Both the position numbers and the translations under genes were made by a program. This document shows, one piece after another, positions 16,821-25,888 of a DNA stretch of 41,784 nucleotides. The stretch's first letter is position 1. The number at the start of each line of letters is the position of its first letter. Source of the stretch: Desulfotomaculum sp. Lineage in GTDB: Bacteria; Bacillota; Desulfotomaculia; Desulfotomaculales; Desulfallaceae. Where the stretch lies: contig JAENYQ010000018.1 in the NCBI GenBank assembly GCA_016841675.1, positions 1 through 41,784 of the forward strand. Reading direction: 5' to 3'. Below the pieces are notes generated by a model. It was not told where the DNA came from, searched no databases, and worked only from the letters and a program-made list of their open reading frames with translations.

Positions 16821-17795
16821 ATGTATGTATACCTTGGCATTGACGTTGGCTCGGTGAGCACTAATCTGGTGGCCACCGGTGAGGACGGCACCATAAAACA
16901 CAGTATTTACATGCGCACCAGCGGTAAGCCCATTGAAGTGGTACAGAAAGGGCTTAAACTAATGCAAAAATCGCTGCCGATCGGCACCAAGGTGGCCGGC
17001 GTGGGTACCACCGGCAGCGGCAGGCATCTGGCTGGCGTAATGACCGGTGCTGATGTGATCAAGAACGAAATTACCACCCATGCTATAGCTGCATCTAATG
17101 TAGTGCCGGGGGTGCAAACCATCTTGGAAATTGGCGGGCAGGATTCCAAGATTATTATCCTGCGCAACGGAGTGGTATCCGATTTCGCCATGAACACCGT
17201 GTGTGCCGCAGGTACGGGTTCATTTTTGGATCAGCAGGCCTCAAGGTTGAACCTTTCCATTGAGGAGTTCGGGCCGTTGGCGTTGCAGTCAAATGTCCCG
17301 GTTCAGATTGCCGGGCGCTGTGCCGTGTTTGCGGAAAGTGATATGATCCACAAACAGCAGATGGGCTATAACATACCCGATATACTGGCGGGGCTGTGCG
17401 CAGCGCTGGTACGCAATTACATGAATAATGTCGGCAAAAGCAAGGAAATTTTGCCCCCGGTGGTATTCCAGGGCGGTGTGGCGGCCAATGCCGGTATGAA
17501 GTGGGCCTTCGAAAAGGCACTTGAAGTAGAAGTAATCGTGCCTCCTTATTTCAACGTGATGGGAGCCCTTGGCGCAGCCATGCTGGCCCGGGAAAGCACC
17601 AACCGCAGAAAGACCGGCTTTAGAGGATTTCAGGTTGCCGATAGCGATTTTTGCAGCGGCGGTTTTGCCTGTGACGGCTGTCCCAACATATGTGAGGTGG
17701 TGGAAATACAGGAAGGCGGCCGGGTGATCGCCCGCTGGGGTGACCGCTGCGGTCGGTGGAGCAATGCACTGGCTAAGGAAGAAAAAATTAGTTAG
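16821..17795 (+). CDS. 2-hydroxyacyl-CoA dehydratase activator ATPase (HgdC/BadF-BadG family)
   Basis: 324-aa ATPase of the ASKHA fold. Such activators carry a [4Fe-4S] cluster bridging a homodimer and inject one electron, at ATP cost, into dehydratases or benzoyl-CoA-reductase-type enzymes. Phosphate-binding motif GIDVGSVSTNLVATG (7-21), EIGGQDSKII (103-112), and cluster cysteines in NTVCAAGTGSF (Cys128) and GRCAVFAESD (Cys167) are intact. An extra C-terminal cysteine cluster (CSGGFACDGCPNIC, then DRCGRW) is typical of the long DUF2229-linked forms, supporting a working unit with the two genes upstream. AGGGAGGG precedes the ATG. Target enzyme unknown. Confidence 0.85.
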   Translation: MYVYLGIDVGSVSTNLVATGEDGTIKHSIYMRTSGKPIEVVQKGLKLMQKSLPIGTKVAGVGTTGSGRHLAGVMTGADVIKNEITTHAIAASNVVPGVQTILEIGGQDSKIIILRNGVVSDFAMNTVCAAGTGSFLDQQASRLNLSIEEFGPLALQSNVPVQIAGRCAVFAESDMIHKQQMGYNIPDILAGLCAALVRNYMNNVGKSKEILPPVVFQGGVAANAGMKWAFEKALEVEVIVPPYFNVMGALGAAMLARESTNRRKTGFRGFQVADSDFCSGGFACDGCPNICEVVEIQEGGRVIARWGDRCGRWSNALAKEEKIS

Positions 17796-18029
17796 TTTAC
17801 CCCGAACTAATAAACCCCTCACCAAGAATTTTTGTAGAAAAAATGGGTAACTTATCTTGCGAAAAACAACCTCTTAGTCTAAAATAGTTTTATGATTCAG
17901 GTAATCAGAAAATTAATAATCAGCATTCAGAATACTTGAAACGATAAATCGTTCTTTCATTCTGACTTCTGGCTCCTGACTCCTATGTTGTTTATAAACA
18001 GTTTAGCTTAGAGAGGAGTTTGAGAAGAG

Positions 18030-19388
18030 ATGAGCGAAGTTAAAATTCTGCTCACGGAAAAAGAAATCCCTGAGAAATGGTACAATGTAATGGCAGACAT
18101 GCCTAATCTGCCCAAACCGCCGCTGCACCCCGGTACCAAACAGCCCATTGGCCCCGATGATCTGTCGGCCATCTTCCCTATGGAACTGATCAAACAGGAA
18201 GTAAGCCAGGAACGTTGGATTGAAATCCCTGACGAGGTGCGGGAAATCTACCGGTTGTGGCGTCCATCGCCCATGTACAGGGCCCGCCGTCTGGAAAAAG
18301 CCCTGGATACCCCGGCTAAAATTTACTTTAAGTACGAAGGCATCAGCCCGGCCGGCAGTCACAAATTAAATACCGCCGTGCCCCAGGCCTACTATAATAA
18401 GCAGGAAGGTATTATGCGCCTGTCCACTGAAACTGGCGCTGGTCAGTGGGGTATCGCTCTCAGCCAGGCCTGTAATTTTTTGGGCATGGAATGCCGGGTA
18501 TTTATGGTCAGGGTTAGCTACGATCAAAAGCCCTACCGCCGCACCATGATGGAATTATTCGGCGGCAGCGTGTTGCCCAGCCCAAGCACAGACACTGAAT
18601 ATGGCCGCAAAGCACTGGCCGCCGATCCGAACACCCCGGGCAGCCTGGGCATCGCCATCAGTGAAGCGGTGGAAATAGCCGCCCAGCGCGAAGACACCAA
18701 TTACGCCCTGGGTAGCGTGTTGAATCACGTAATCATGCACCAAACAATCATTGGACTGGAAGCCAAGGAACAAATGGCCAAAGCCGGGGATTATCCCGAC
18801 GTGGTTATCGGCTGCTGTGGCGGGGGCAGCAACTTTAGCGGCATCGCCTTCCCGTTTGTTCACGACAAGCTAACCAATAATGCCAAAGTGCGGCTTCTGG
18901 CTGTTGAGCCATCGGCCTGTCCCACATTGACCCGGGGCAAGTTTGCTTACGATTATGGTGATACCGCAGGCTTGACTCCCCTGCTGCATATGTACACCTT
19001 GGGCGCCGAATTCATGCCACCTGGAATACACTCAGGCGGGCTGCGTTACCATGGTGATTCGCCGTTGCTTTGCCAGTTGGTCCACGATGGCATCATCGAA
19101 GCGTCGGCCATCGACCAGACCTCAGTATTTGAAGCGGCCAAGCTATTCGCCCGGAGTGAAGGCATCGTTCCAGCGCCGGAATCATCCCATGCCATCCAGA
19201 GTGCTATTGCTGAAGCACTGGCAGCCAGGGAAGCGGGTGAATCCCGCACTATCCTGTTCAGCCTTAGCGGACATGGCTTGTTGGACATGCCCTCCTATGA
19301 GGCATACCTGAACGGCAAACTGAATGACTATCCTTTACCCGAGGACATCCTGGCTAATTCGCTGCAAAATCTGCCTGACGTCAAATAA
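18030..19388 (+). CDS. trpB: Tryptophan synthase beta chain-like protein, TrpB2 type
   Basis: 452-aa PLP enzyme of the TrpB2 branch, longer than TrpB1 and with a distinct N-terminus, catalysing indole plus serine to tryptophan (or a related beta-replacement). The Schiff-base lysine is Lys112 in [13 protein letters not shown], and the phosphate-binding loop appears in [13 protein letters not shown]. Other family blocks: [13 protein letters not shown] and [16 protein letters not shown]. No trpA or other trp gene adjoins it, consistent with TrpB2 acting alone or as indole salvage. GAGAGGAG precedes the region of the ATG (14 nt before, slightly long). Hairpin R3 follows 17 nt after the stop. Confidence 0.92.
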   Translation: MSEVKILLTEKEIPEKWYNVMADMPNLPKPPLHPGTKQPIGPDDLSAIFPMELIKQEVSQERWIEIPDEVREIYRLWRPSPMYRARRLEKALDTPAKIYFKYEGISPAGSHKLNTAVPQAYYNKQEGIMRLSTETGAGQWGIALSQACNFLGMECRVFMVRVSYDQKPYRRTMMELFGGSVLPSPSTDTEYGRKALAADPNTPGSLGIAISEAVEIAAQREDTNYALGSVLNHVIMHQTIIGLEAKEQMAKAGDYPDVVIGCCGGGSNFSGIAFPFVHDKLTNNAKVRLLAVEPSACPTLTRGKFAYDYGDTAGLTPLLHMYTLGAEFMPPGIHSGGLRYHGDSPLLCQLVHDGIIEASAIDQTSVFEAAKLFARSEGIVPAPESSHAIQSAIAEALAAREAGESRTILFSLSGHGLLDMPSYEAYLNGKLNDYPLPEDILANSLQNLPDVK

Positions 19389-19405
19389 AAATCAAGTTTT
19401 TGGAC

Positions 19406-19476
19406 GGGGTCAGGCTCTTAACTTATTAACTTATTTCAAAAATCGAAATAAGTTAATAAGTTAAGAGCCTGACCCC
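19406..19476. repeat. Long perfect hairpin R3 (GGGGTCAGGCTC family)
   Basis: Arms 19406-19437 and 19445-19476 (32 nt, perfect), 7-nt loop AAAAATC. The inner arm ends in TATTTC/GAAATA like R1, but the loop is unrelated. Confidence 0.95.
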
Positions 19477-19490
19477 ATTCCTTTTTATAA

Positions 19491-19559
19491 TTGACTTGAC
19501 GTTTAAGCCATGTTAAAGTAAATGAGAGAAAATACGCCCCTCATCTAAGACGAGGGGCG
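19491..19559 (+). promoter_or_regulatory. lysA promoter and leader hairpin
   Basis: TTGACT (19491-19496) and TAAAGT (19514-19519), 17 nt apart, form a good sigma-A promoter. The transcript would begin near 19526 and soon fold the GC-rich hairpin CGCCCCTC (19535-19542) with GAGGGGCG (19552-19559). It has no T-tract, so it may protect the 5' end or modulate initiation. The leader, about 70 nt, is too short for a lysine riboswitch and shows none of its motifs. Confidence 0.6.
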
Positions 19560-19596
19560 CGCGATTTACTGCACCCAGAATTGGAGGAACTGTAGC

Positions 19597-20937
19597 ATGA
19601 AATTACATGGCACCATGAAGATTAACGCCAGAGGACACCTGGAAATTGGCGGATGCGATGCCACCGAGCTGGCAGAACGGTTTGAAACCCCACTTTACGT
19701 ACTGGATGAAGTTCATTTTCGGCAAAACTGCCGTAATTATTACCGAGCTTTCACTGAAAAATATGACGGCATTGTTATATATGCCGGCAAAACTTTGCTG
19801 ACCCTGGCCGTATGCCACATGGTAGCCCAGGAGGGACTGGGTCTGGATGTGGTTTCCGGCGGCGAATTGCACACCGCTTGGAAAGCGCGTTTCCCTATGG
19901 ACAGGGTATATTTCCACGGCAATAACAAGTCTAAAAAGGAATTGCAGATGGCTCTGGATTTAAAAGTGGGCCGGTTTATGGTTGATAACCAGCACGAACT
20001 TAAATTACTGGGCCAGTTGGCCCGTGAATCAGGAGTTACCGCCGATATCATATTGCGCCTGACACCCGGCGTGGAAGCCCACACCCATGAATACATCAAG
20101 ACCGGCCAGGTCGACAGTAAATTCGGCATCGTTATTGAAAACGGCCAGGCGCTGGAAACGGTGAAACTTGCCTTGTCCACCGAAGGCGTACGCCTGAGAG
20201 GATTCCATTGCCACATCGGCTCACAGATATTCGAGCTGGATTCATACAGCCACGCTGCTGATGTGATGATGCGTTTTGCTGCCACAGTACACCGGGAGAC
20301 CGGTTGGACACCGGATGAGCTGAATCTGGGCGGCGGGTTGGGTATCTATTACGCCCATGGCGATGAACCGCAACCGGTAGAGTATTATGCCGATACGGCA
20401 ATACAGGCGGTGCGCAGCATAGCCGCTGAATACGGCCTGCCGGCGCCGAGGGTAATGGTTGAACCAGGCCGTTCCATCAGCGGGCCCGCCGGTTCTACAT
20501 TATATACCGTAGGCACAGTGAAAGAGATTCCCGACATCCGCAAATACGTGGCGGTTGACGGCGGCATGGGTGACAATCCCAGACCGGCCATGTACCAATC
20601 GCGCTACGAAGCGCTGCTGGCCAACCGGGCTTCCGAAGAGCCGCAGGAACTTGTTTCCGTGGCCGGTAAATGCTGCGAGTCCGGCGATATGTTAATTTGG
20701 GACATTAAGCTGCCCTCACCGCAGCCCGGCGATATATTGGCTGTTTCCGCCACCGGCGCCTATAATTATTCCATGTCCATGAACTACAACCGTCTACCCC
20801 GGCCCGCCATGGTACTGGTAAAAGAGGGCAACGCCGACATTATCGTAGCCAGGGAAACTTACGACGACCTGCTCCGCAATGATCAAGTACCGGTTCGTTT
20901 ACAGGAAAAGGAAAAGATAGTTAAGCTGGCCAGATAG
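19597..20937 (+). CDS. lysA: Diaminopimelate decarboxylase
   Basis: 446-aa PLP enzyme catalysing meso-diaminopimelate to L-lysine, the last step of lysine synthesis. The alanine-racemase-like barrel carries the PLP lysine in YAGKTLL (Lys65), GGGLGIYY and EPGRSISGPAG for phosphate binding, and the C-terminal beta domain holds the catalytic Cys/Asp motif KCCESGDML and YNYSMSMNYN. TTGGAGG lies 11 nt before the ATG. It has its own promoter and is bounded by R3 and R4, so it seems to be a single-gene unit. Confidence 0.95.
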   Translation: MKLHGTMKINARGHLEIGGCDATELAERFETPLYVLDEVHFRQNCRNYYRAFTEKYDGIVIYAGKTLLTLAVCHMVAQEGLGLDVVSGGELHTAWKARFPMDRVYFHGNNKSKKELQMALDLKVGRFMVDNQHELKLLGQLARESGVTADIILRLTPGVEAHTHEYIKTGQVDSKFGIVIENGQALETVKLALSTEGVRLRGFHCHIGSQIFELDSYSHAADVMMRFAATVHRETGWTPDELNLGGGLGIYYAHGDEPQPVEYYADTAIQAVRSIAAEYGLPAPRVMVEPGRSISGPAGSTLYTVGTVKEIPDIRKYVAVDGGMGDNPRPAMYQSRYEALLANRASEEPQELVSVAGKCCESGDMLIWDIKLPSPQPGDILAVSATGAYNYSMSMNYNRLPRPAMVLVKEGNADIIVARETYDDLLRNDQVPVRLQEKEKIVKLAR

Positions 20938-20951
20938 ATTAAGGATGAATT

Positions 20952-21024
20952 GGGGTCAGGCTCTTAACTTATTAACTTATTGCGAAGTTCATGCAATAAG
21001 TTAATAAGTTAAGAGCCTGACCCC
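20952..21024. repeat. Long perfect hairpin R4 (GGGGTCAGGCTC family)
   Basis: Arms 20952-20983 and 20993-21024 (32 nt, perfect), loop GAAGTTCAT. Loop-proximal bases are TATTGC/GCAATA, another paired change relative to R1-R3. Starts 14 nt after the lysA stop. Confidence 0.95.
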
Positions 21025-21043
21025 GGTTATGCGTTTGAAATAT

Positions 21044-21051
21044 GGTATAAT
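21044..21051 (+). promoter_or_regulatory. Extended -10 promoter for the CCA-adding fusion gene
   Basis: TGGTATAAT is an extended -10 box with a perfect TATAAT at 21046-21051; the -35 region is poor. It lies 46 nt before the GTG start. Confidence 0.5.
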
Positions 21052-21096
21052 ATTTACTTAGTGTAACATTATTCATCAGGCGGAGGTATCAAAAAG

Positions 21097-23739
21097 GTGG
21101 AGATAATCACCACCCACACTAACACTGATATGGACGGGCTGGCCGCTATGGTGGCAGCGTTGCGGTTATACCCGGACGCCAGGCTGGTATTGCCCGGCAA
21201 GCTTTCCCGTAACGTGGAGGAATTTGTCTCGCTGCATAAAGACGCGCTTAATCTGTATAGTATTAAACAAATCGAACTGGACCGGGTGGCCAGGGTCATC
21301 ATAGTGGATACCAAGAGCCCCCGCCGACTGGGTAAAATTGCTGAAATACTGGGCAAGCCCGATGTAGATATACACATATACGATCATCACCCCTGGGCGG
21401 ACGGGGATGTCAGGGGTTCGCTGGAAATGGTGGCTCCAGTAGGTGCATCAACCACTTTACTGGTGGAAAGAATCAGGGAAAACAACATTGAGCTGACTCC
21501 TCTGGAAGCCTCAATTCTTTGCCTTGGCATATACGGCGACACAGGCTCATTGGTATTTACCAGTACGACCCCAAGGGACGTGGACGCCGTTTCGTATCTG
21601 CTTCAACAGGGGGCAAATCTGGCGGTGGTGGCTGATTTTTTAGGCCGGCCCATGACCAATGAACAGAAATCTCTGCTCAAGGTGCTTTTAGTCAATGCCG
21701 ACCGGCACCAGATAAATGGAGCTAAAGTGCTCATTGCCAGAGCCAAAACCGAAGAATTTATTGTTGGATTAGCCCTAATCGCGCATACCATTTCCGAGAT
21801 TGAGAGGCTGGATGTGGTTTTCGTAGTGGCCGAAATGGAAGACCGGGTGCACATTGTAGCCCGCAGCAGCATCCCCCAGGCCAACGTGGGCGAGATTCTC
21901 AAGCACTTTAAGGGTGGCGGTCATGCCTCTGCGGCTTCTGCTACGGTGAAAAAAATTAGCCTGGATGATGTTATCTGGGAACTGTTGGACGTGGTCTATA
22001 AAAAAATACGCCCGCCCCTTAGCGCGGCAGACATCATGTCGGCGCCGGTAAAAACCGTGGCACCGGGGATGACCATCGACGAGGCCGGCCATATTATGCT
22101 GCGTTACGGACACTCCGGCTTGCCGGTGGCCAAAGACGAGAAGATGATGGGCGTCATTTCCCGCCGAGATGCGGAAAAAGCGCTGCATCACGGGTTGGGC
22201 CACGCTCCGGTGAAGGGTTTTATGACCGTAAGAGTGGTTTGTGTGCCCAGTGACATGCCGGTGTCCGAAGTGCAGGAATTGATGATCAGTCATGATATTG
22301 GCCGGGTGCCGGTGGTGGAGAACGACAAGTTGGTGGGTATTGTGTCGCGTACCGACGTATTACGGACACTGCACGGAGATATACAAAACCGGCACCGGAT
22401 GACTTACAATAGTGTAGCGCAAATAACCCAACACCGGCATATCAAAAAGCTGATGCAGCAAAATCTGACCCCCAAGGTGCTTGATATACTTGACGAGGCC
22501 GGGCGCATCGCCGACGAAATGGGTTACAAGGTATACACTGCCGGAGGCCTGGTCCGTGATGTAATGATGGGCCAGGAAAGTTTAGACGTGGACCTGGTGG
22601 TGGAAGGAGAAGGCATCCTGCTGGCTGAGGAACTGGGTAAAAACCACCTGGCCAAGGTAAGATCACACTGGAAATTTGGTACCGCGGAAGTGGTTTATTC
22701 CGGGGAATTTAAGGTGGACGTAGCTACTGCCAGGGTGGAGTTTTATGCTTATCCCGCCGCTCTGCCGCAGGTGGAGAGTTCTTCATTACACCAAGATCTA
22801 TACCGCCGCGACTTTACCATCAACGCTATGGCCGCATCATTAAACCTGGATAATTTTGGTGAACTGGTGGACTTTTTTGGTGGTCGGGAAGACCTGAACC
22901 AGGGGTTGGTCAGGGTTCTGCATAACCTCAGCTTTATTGAGGACCCGACCCGAATCCTCCGGGCCGTGCGGTTTGAACAGCGTTATGGTTTTAATATTGA
23001 ACCACAAACACTGAAACTGCTTAACGAATCTGTGCGTCAGGGAGTACTGGGCAAAGTGACCCCGGAGCGCATCTGGGAGGAGTTAAAGCATATACTGTTG
23101 GAAAGGGAAGCAGCTAAAATGCTGATGCGTCTGGAAAAACTCCAGGTATGGCATTACCTTTTCCCCGGCATTAATTACTGGGAAATAGACCCGATATTAA
23201 AAGAATTGCATCAAGCTATGGAGATTATCAACGAGTGGGGTCTGATGGAACCCACTGAAAAGTGGCTGCCCTACATCATTGCCGTACTGCACTGGTCCGA
23301 TGCTGAATCGGCCGGTAAAATATGCGAGCGGTACAATATGAGCAAAAGGCAGACCGAAAAGGTGCTGGCGGCATTAGCAGGCTGGCGGCAGACGGTGTCC
23401 CTGATCTGGAAAGCACCTCAGGATATCAAGATTAGCAGCCTGGCCAAGGTGCTGTTGAAAATGCCCCGGGAATCATACCCCATGTTAATGGCCATCCTGG
23501 AAGAGGACTGGATTAAGGTTCGGTTCAGACAGCTTTTGGTGACTATCAAGGATAACAAGCCCAGGACAAACGGCAAATATATCAAGGAACTGGGTTACCG
23601 TCCCGGCCCTTTTTACCGGCAAGCGCTGGAAGCGCTGTGGCACGAACGGCTGGACGGTAATGTGGCCACTGAAGAGGACGAAAAAACTTTTATACGCAAT
23701 TACATGGCCCGGGCAACTGAAGGAGGGAAAAATGTTTAA
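21097..23739 (+). CDS. DHH-CBS-CBS-tRNA nucleotidyltransferase fusion protein
   Basis: 880-aa multidomain protein. Residues 1-305 form a DHH/DHHA1 phosphoesterase (NTDMDGLAAM, VDTKSPRR, YDHHPW at 95-100, GDTGSL, and FKGGGHASAAS at 271-281). Residues about 308-430 are two CBS domains (adenine-nucleotide sensing). Residues about 455-880 are a class II tRNA nucleotidyltransferase/poly(A) polymerase with GGLVRDVMMG (483-492) and the catalytic DVDLVV aspartates (497, 499), plus RRDFTINAMA and the RNA-binding helices. The tail most likely adds CCA or A to tRNA 3' ends; the DHH part may be a nanoRNase-like hydrolase. Start GTG at 21097 follows CGGAGG. It overlaps the protease gene by 8 nt. Confidence 0.92.
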   Translation: MEIITTHTNTDMDGLAAMVAALRLYPDARLVLPGKLSRNVEEFVSLHKDALNLYSIKQIELDRVARVIIVDTKSPRRLGKIAEILGKPDVDIHIYDHHPWADGDVRGSLEMVAPVGASTTLLVERIRENNIELTPLEASILCLGIYGDTGSLVFTSTTPRDVDAVSYLLQQGANLAVVADFLGRPMTNEQKSLLKVLLVNADRHQINGAKVLIARAKTEEFIVGLALIAHTISEIERLDVVFVVAEMEDRVHIVARSSIPQANVGEILKHFKGGGHASAASATVKKISLDDVIWELLDVVYKKIRPPLSAADIMSAPVKTVAPGMTIDEAGHIMLRYGHSGLPVAKDEKMMGVISRRDAEKALHHGLGHAPVKGFMTVRVVCVPSDMPVSEVQELMISHDIGRVPVVENDKLVGIVSRTDVLRTLHGDIQNRHRMTYNSVAQITQHRHIKKLMQQNLTPKVLDILDEAGRIADEMGYKVYTAGGLVRDVMMGQESLDVDLVVEGEGILLAEELGKNHLAKVRSHWKFGTAEVVYSGEFKVDVATARVEFYAYPAALPQVESSSLHQDLYRRDFTINAMAASLNLDNFGELVDFFGGREDLNQGLVRVLHNLSFIEDPTRILRAVRFEQRYGFNIEPQTLKLLNESVRQGVLGKVTPERIWEELKHILLEREAAKMLMRLEKLQVWHYLFPGINYWEIDPILKELHQAMEIINEWGLMEPTEKWLPYIIAVLHWSDAESAGKICERYNMSKRQTEKVLAALAGWRQTVSLIWKAPQDIKISSLAKVLLKMPRESYPMLMAILEEDWIKVRFRQLLVTIKDNKPRTNGKYIKELGYRPGPFYRQALEALWHERLDGNVATEEDEKTFIRNYMARATEGGKNV

Positions 23740-24352
23740 TTTACCAAGCCTGACTGAGCTGGCCTTATTACTGCCGGCCATCCTGATTGGACTGACCTTT
23801 CACGAATTTGCTCACGGCTGGGTGGCTGACCGACTGGGTGATCATACCGCCAGGAATCAGGGGCGGCTGACGTTAAACCCCATCGCCCATATTGACCCGA
23901 TGGGATTTCTAATGCTGGTCCTGTTCCGGTTCGGCTGGGCTAAGCCCGTTCCCGTCAACCCGCATAACCTGCGCATGGATCCCGCCAAAGGGATGTTAAT
24001 GGTTTCGTTGGCCGGCCCGGCAGCCAATCTGTTGGTTGCCCTGGCGGCAGCACTGCTGTGGCGCCTGGGCATTCATAATCTGATACCCTACGGTGATATA
24101 TTACTGATTTTAATTATTCAAATTAATGTAGTACTGGCTATATTTAATCTGTTACCGGTTCCCCCGCTGGACGGATCGAAAATACTGGCCGGACTTTTTC
24201 CCAGCCAAGCCCGGTTCATTTATGGCATGGAAACCTACGGCATGATTATACTGCTCCTGCTGATGTTTACCGGTATCATCGGCAATGTGCTGTGGCCGGC
24301 AGTTAATTTCGTGGTAGGAATTTATAAGCAAATCGGTGGAGTACCTTTTTAG
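23732..24352 (+). CDS. Site-2 protease family (M50) membrane metalloprotease, YwhC-like
   Basis: 206-aa intramembrane zinc metalloprotease with several transmembrane segments (about 8-28, 48-70, 90-115, 125-150, 176-200). The zinc motif is HEFAH (His24, Glu25, His28) and the third ligand sits in PPLDGSKIL around residue 143. It lacks a PDZ domain, unlike RseP. Start ATG at 23732 has AGGAGGG at 6 nt and lies within the end of the preceding gene, so translation is coupled. The substrate is unknown. It lies between the CCA fusion gene and trpS; this run is probably one transcript. Confidence 0.88.
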   Translation: MFNLPSLTELALLLPAILIGLTFHEFAHGWVADRLGDHTARNQGRLTLNPIAHIDPMGFLMLVLFRFGWAKPVPVNPHNLRMDPAKGMLMVSLAGPAANLLVALAAALLWRLGIHNLIPYGDILLILIIQINVVLAIFNLLPVPPLDGSKILAGLFPSQARFIYGMETYGMIILLLLMFTGIIGNVLWPAVNFVVGIYKQIGGVPF

Positions 24353-24393
24353 AATACTATATTAGCTTTAATACAGGAAGGAGCCAGGCAACA

Positions 24394-25383
24394 ATGGTTA
24401 ATAAGGGAAGAATTTTAAGCGGGATGCGGCCTACCGGACGCCTGCACATTGGGCACTTAAGTGTCCTGGAAAACTGGGTCAATCTGCAGCATTCCTACCA
24501 GTGCTTCTTTTTCGTGGCGGACCTGCACGCGCTGACCACATCCTTTGATGAAACCGAAAACATCCGGGAGAATATCAGGCAGATGTTGGCGGACTGGCTG
24601 GCGGCCGGCATCGACCCGGAAAAAAGCGTTATCTTTCTCCAATCTAAAATTCCCCAGCACGCCGAACTGCATCTGCTGTTATCTATGATTACGCCTTTAA
24701 GCTGGTTGGAGCGGGTTCCAACCTATAAGGATAGTGTCATTCAACACCGCGAAAGTGGTAAGGATATCGCCACTTACGGCTTTTTGGGCTACCCGCTGCT
24801 GCAGGCGGCAGATATTCTGATGTACCGGGCCGATGCCGTACCGGTGGGTGAAGACCAACTACCCCACCTGGAACTTTGCCGCGAAGTGGCCAGGCGCTTC
24901 AACCACACTTACGGCCACGTCTTTCCCGAACCCCAGGCGTTTTTGTCCAAGGTTGCAATGTTGCCCGGCGTGGACGGGCGCAAAATGAGTAAAAGCTACG
25001 CCAATGTCATTGAGTTGGCCGCTACTGCCAAGGAATTGCAGACCGGGGTGAACTCTATGGTCACCGACCCGGCCAGGATTCGTAAAACAGATCCCGGACA
25101 TCCCGAAGTATGCGTGGTGCACAAGTACCATGGCATCTACCGGGCGGACGAGCTGTCCGGATTAGAGGCCGAATGTAAGGCCGGGGGCATTGGCTGCGTA
25201 GCCTGTAAAAAGATGCTAACCGGCACCCTGGAGGAATTCATGGCTCCGATCAGAGAAAAAAGGGAGTCTATTATCAGCAACCGGAATTACATTGACGATA
25301 TTCTCGAAGAAGGGACCAAAAGAGCAGCTGCAGCGGCCCGGCGGACCATGGATATGGTGTGGCCAAAAGTATTTAAAAGCTAA
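24394..25383 (+). CDS. trpS: Tryptophanyl-tRNA synthetase
   Basis: 329-aa class I aminoacyl-tRNA synthetase. Both signature motifs are present: GRLHIGHLS (HIGH at 18-21) and GRKMSKSYAN (KMSKS at about residue 196). The tryptophan-pocket region LGYPLLQAADILMYRAD is canonical. AGGAAGGAG precedes the ATG. A GCVACKK segment near residue 270 is a cysteine pair common in this subfamily. No T-box leader is visible in the 41-nt gap upstream. Confidence 0.96.
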   Translation: MVNKGRILSGMRPTGRLHIGHLSVLENWVNLQHSYQCFFFVADLHALTTSFDETENIRENIRQMLADWLAAGIDPEKSVIFLQSKIPQHAELHLLLSMITPLSWLERVPTYKDSVIQHRESGKDIATYGFLGYPLLQAADILMYRADAVPVGEDQLPHLELCREVARRFNHTYGHVFPEPQAFLSKVAMLPGVDGRKMSKSYANVIELAATAKELQTGVNSMVTDPARIRKTDPGHPEVCVVHKYHGIYRADELSGLEAECKAGGIGCVACKKMLTGTLEEFMAPIREKRESIISNRNYIDDILEEGTKRAAAAARRTMDMVWPKVFKS

Positions 25384-25443
25384 TCAACAAATTCTTGATA
25401 TAGGCGAGATTTCTGCTTATTAAAGATTATAATTTTGGTGTTG

Positions 25444-25477
25444 GTAAAAGGCTCAGCTGCGTAGTTGAGCCTTTTAC
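25444..25477 (+). terminator. trpS terminator
   Basis: Perfect 12-bp stem GTAAAAGGCTCA (25444-25455) with TGAGCCTTTTAC (25466-25477) and a 10-nt loop. The T-run is inside the 3' arm. It can act in both directions. Confidence 0.8.
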
Positions 25478-25481
25478 ATTG

Positions 25482-25787
25482 TTAACCCAAGTTTCGATTT
25501 AAATGCCCAAAAAGCTTGCGTTTACTGGATTTCTATAATTTTTTCGGTCACTACTTGTAAATTATTGTCATATTTGTAATAATCCTTTCGAAAAATGGTG
25601 TTTTATTTCCTATTTAAGGTTAACAAAGCAAGGATATTGTGGTCAATGGAACCCATTTCCATGGTAATTTTTTTAGGTCACTATTTTTGCACTTTTTTGC
25701 GATTTTGAAGCCGCAAGCCCAGTAATAACGTGATGAAAAAATATTTTTAGGGCGATTTTTATGATGGAAAATCGAAACTTGGGTTAA
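25482..25787. mobile_element. MITE-like element, 306 bp, with perfect 19-bp terminal inverted repeats
   Basis: The ends TTAACCCAAGTTTCGATTT (25482-25500) and its exact reverse complement (25769-25787) enclose an AT-rich, non-coding interior. Sub-terminal GCCC/GGGC words (about 25504 and 25749) extend the symmetry. Both ends carry TTAA, which may be the duplicated target or part of the repeat. No transposase is encoded, so if mobile it depends on an enzyme elsewhere. The AT-rich interior differs from neighbouring coding DNA. Internal near-repeat: TTTTTTCGGTCACTA and TTTTTTAGGTCACTA. Confidence 0.6.
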
Positions 25788-25798
25788 GAAAGTATATC

Positions 25799-25853
25799 AA
25801 AAGGGGATTAGGTTGCTTTTTCCGGCTTTTGGAAAATGATGCCTGTCCCTTTG
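25799..25853. repeat. Degenerate GGGGACAGGC-family hairpin (P2)
   Basis: Left arm AAAAGGGGATTAGGTTGC is mutated relative to the right arm ATGCCTGTCCCTTT; the inner GCTTTTTCC/GGAAAAT stem remains. A decayed copy of the P1 family. Confidence 0.75.
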
Positions 25854-25888
25854 GAGTGCAAAAAAGTTCAATTAGCATGGCAAATAGC

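Noticed and set aside
19497-19596. Lysine riboswitch before lysA
   Set aside because: Leader is about 70 nt and lacks the lysine-element motifs; only one GC hairpin is present.
24353-24393. T-box leader before trpS
   Set aside because: Only 41 nt separate it from the M50 gene; no T-box sequence found there or upstream of aroF.
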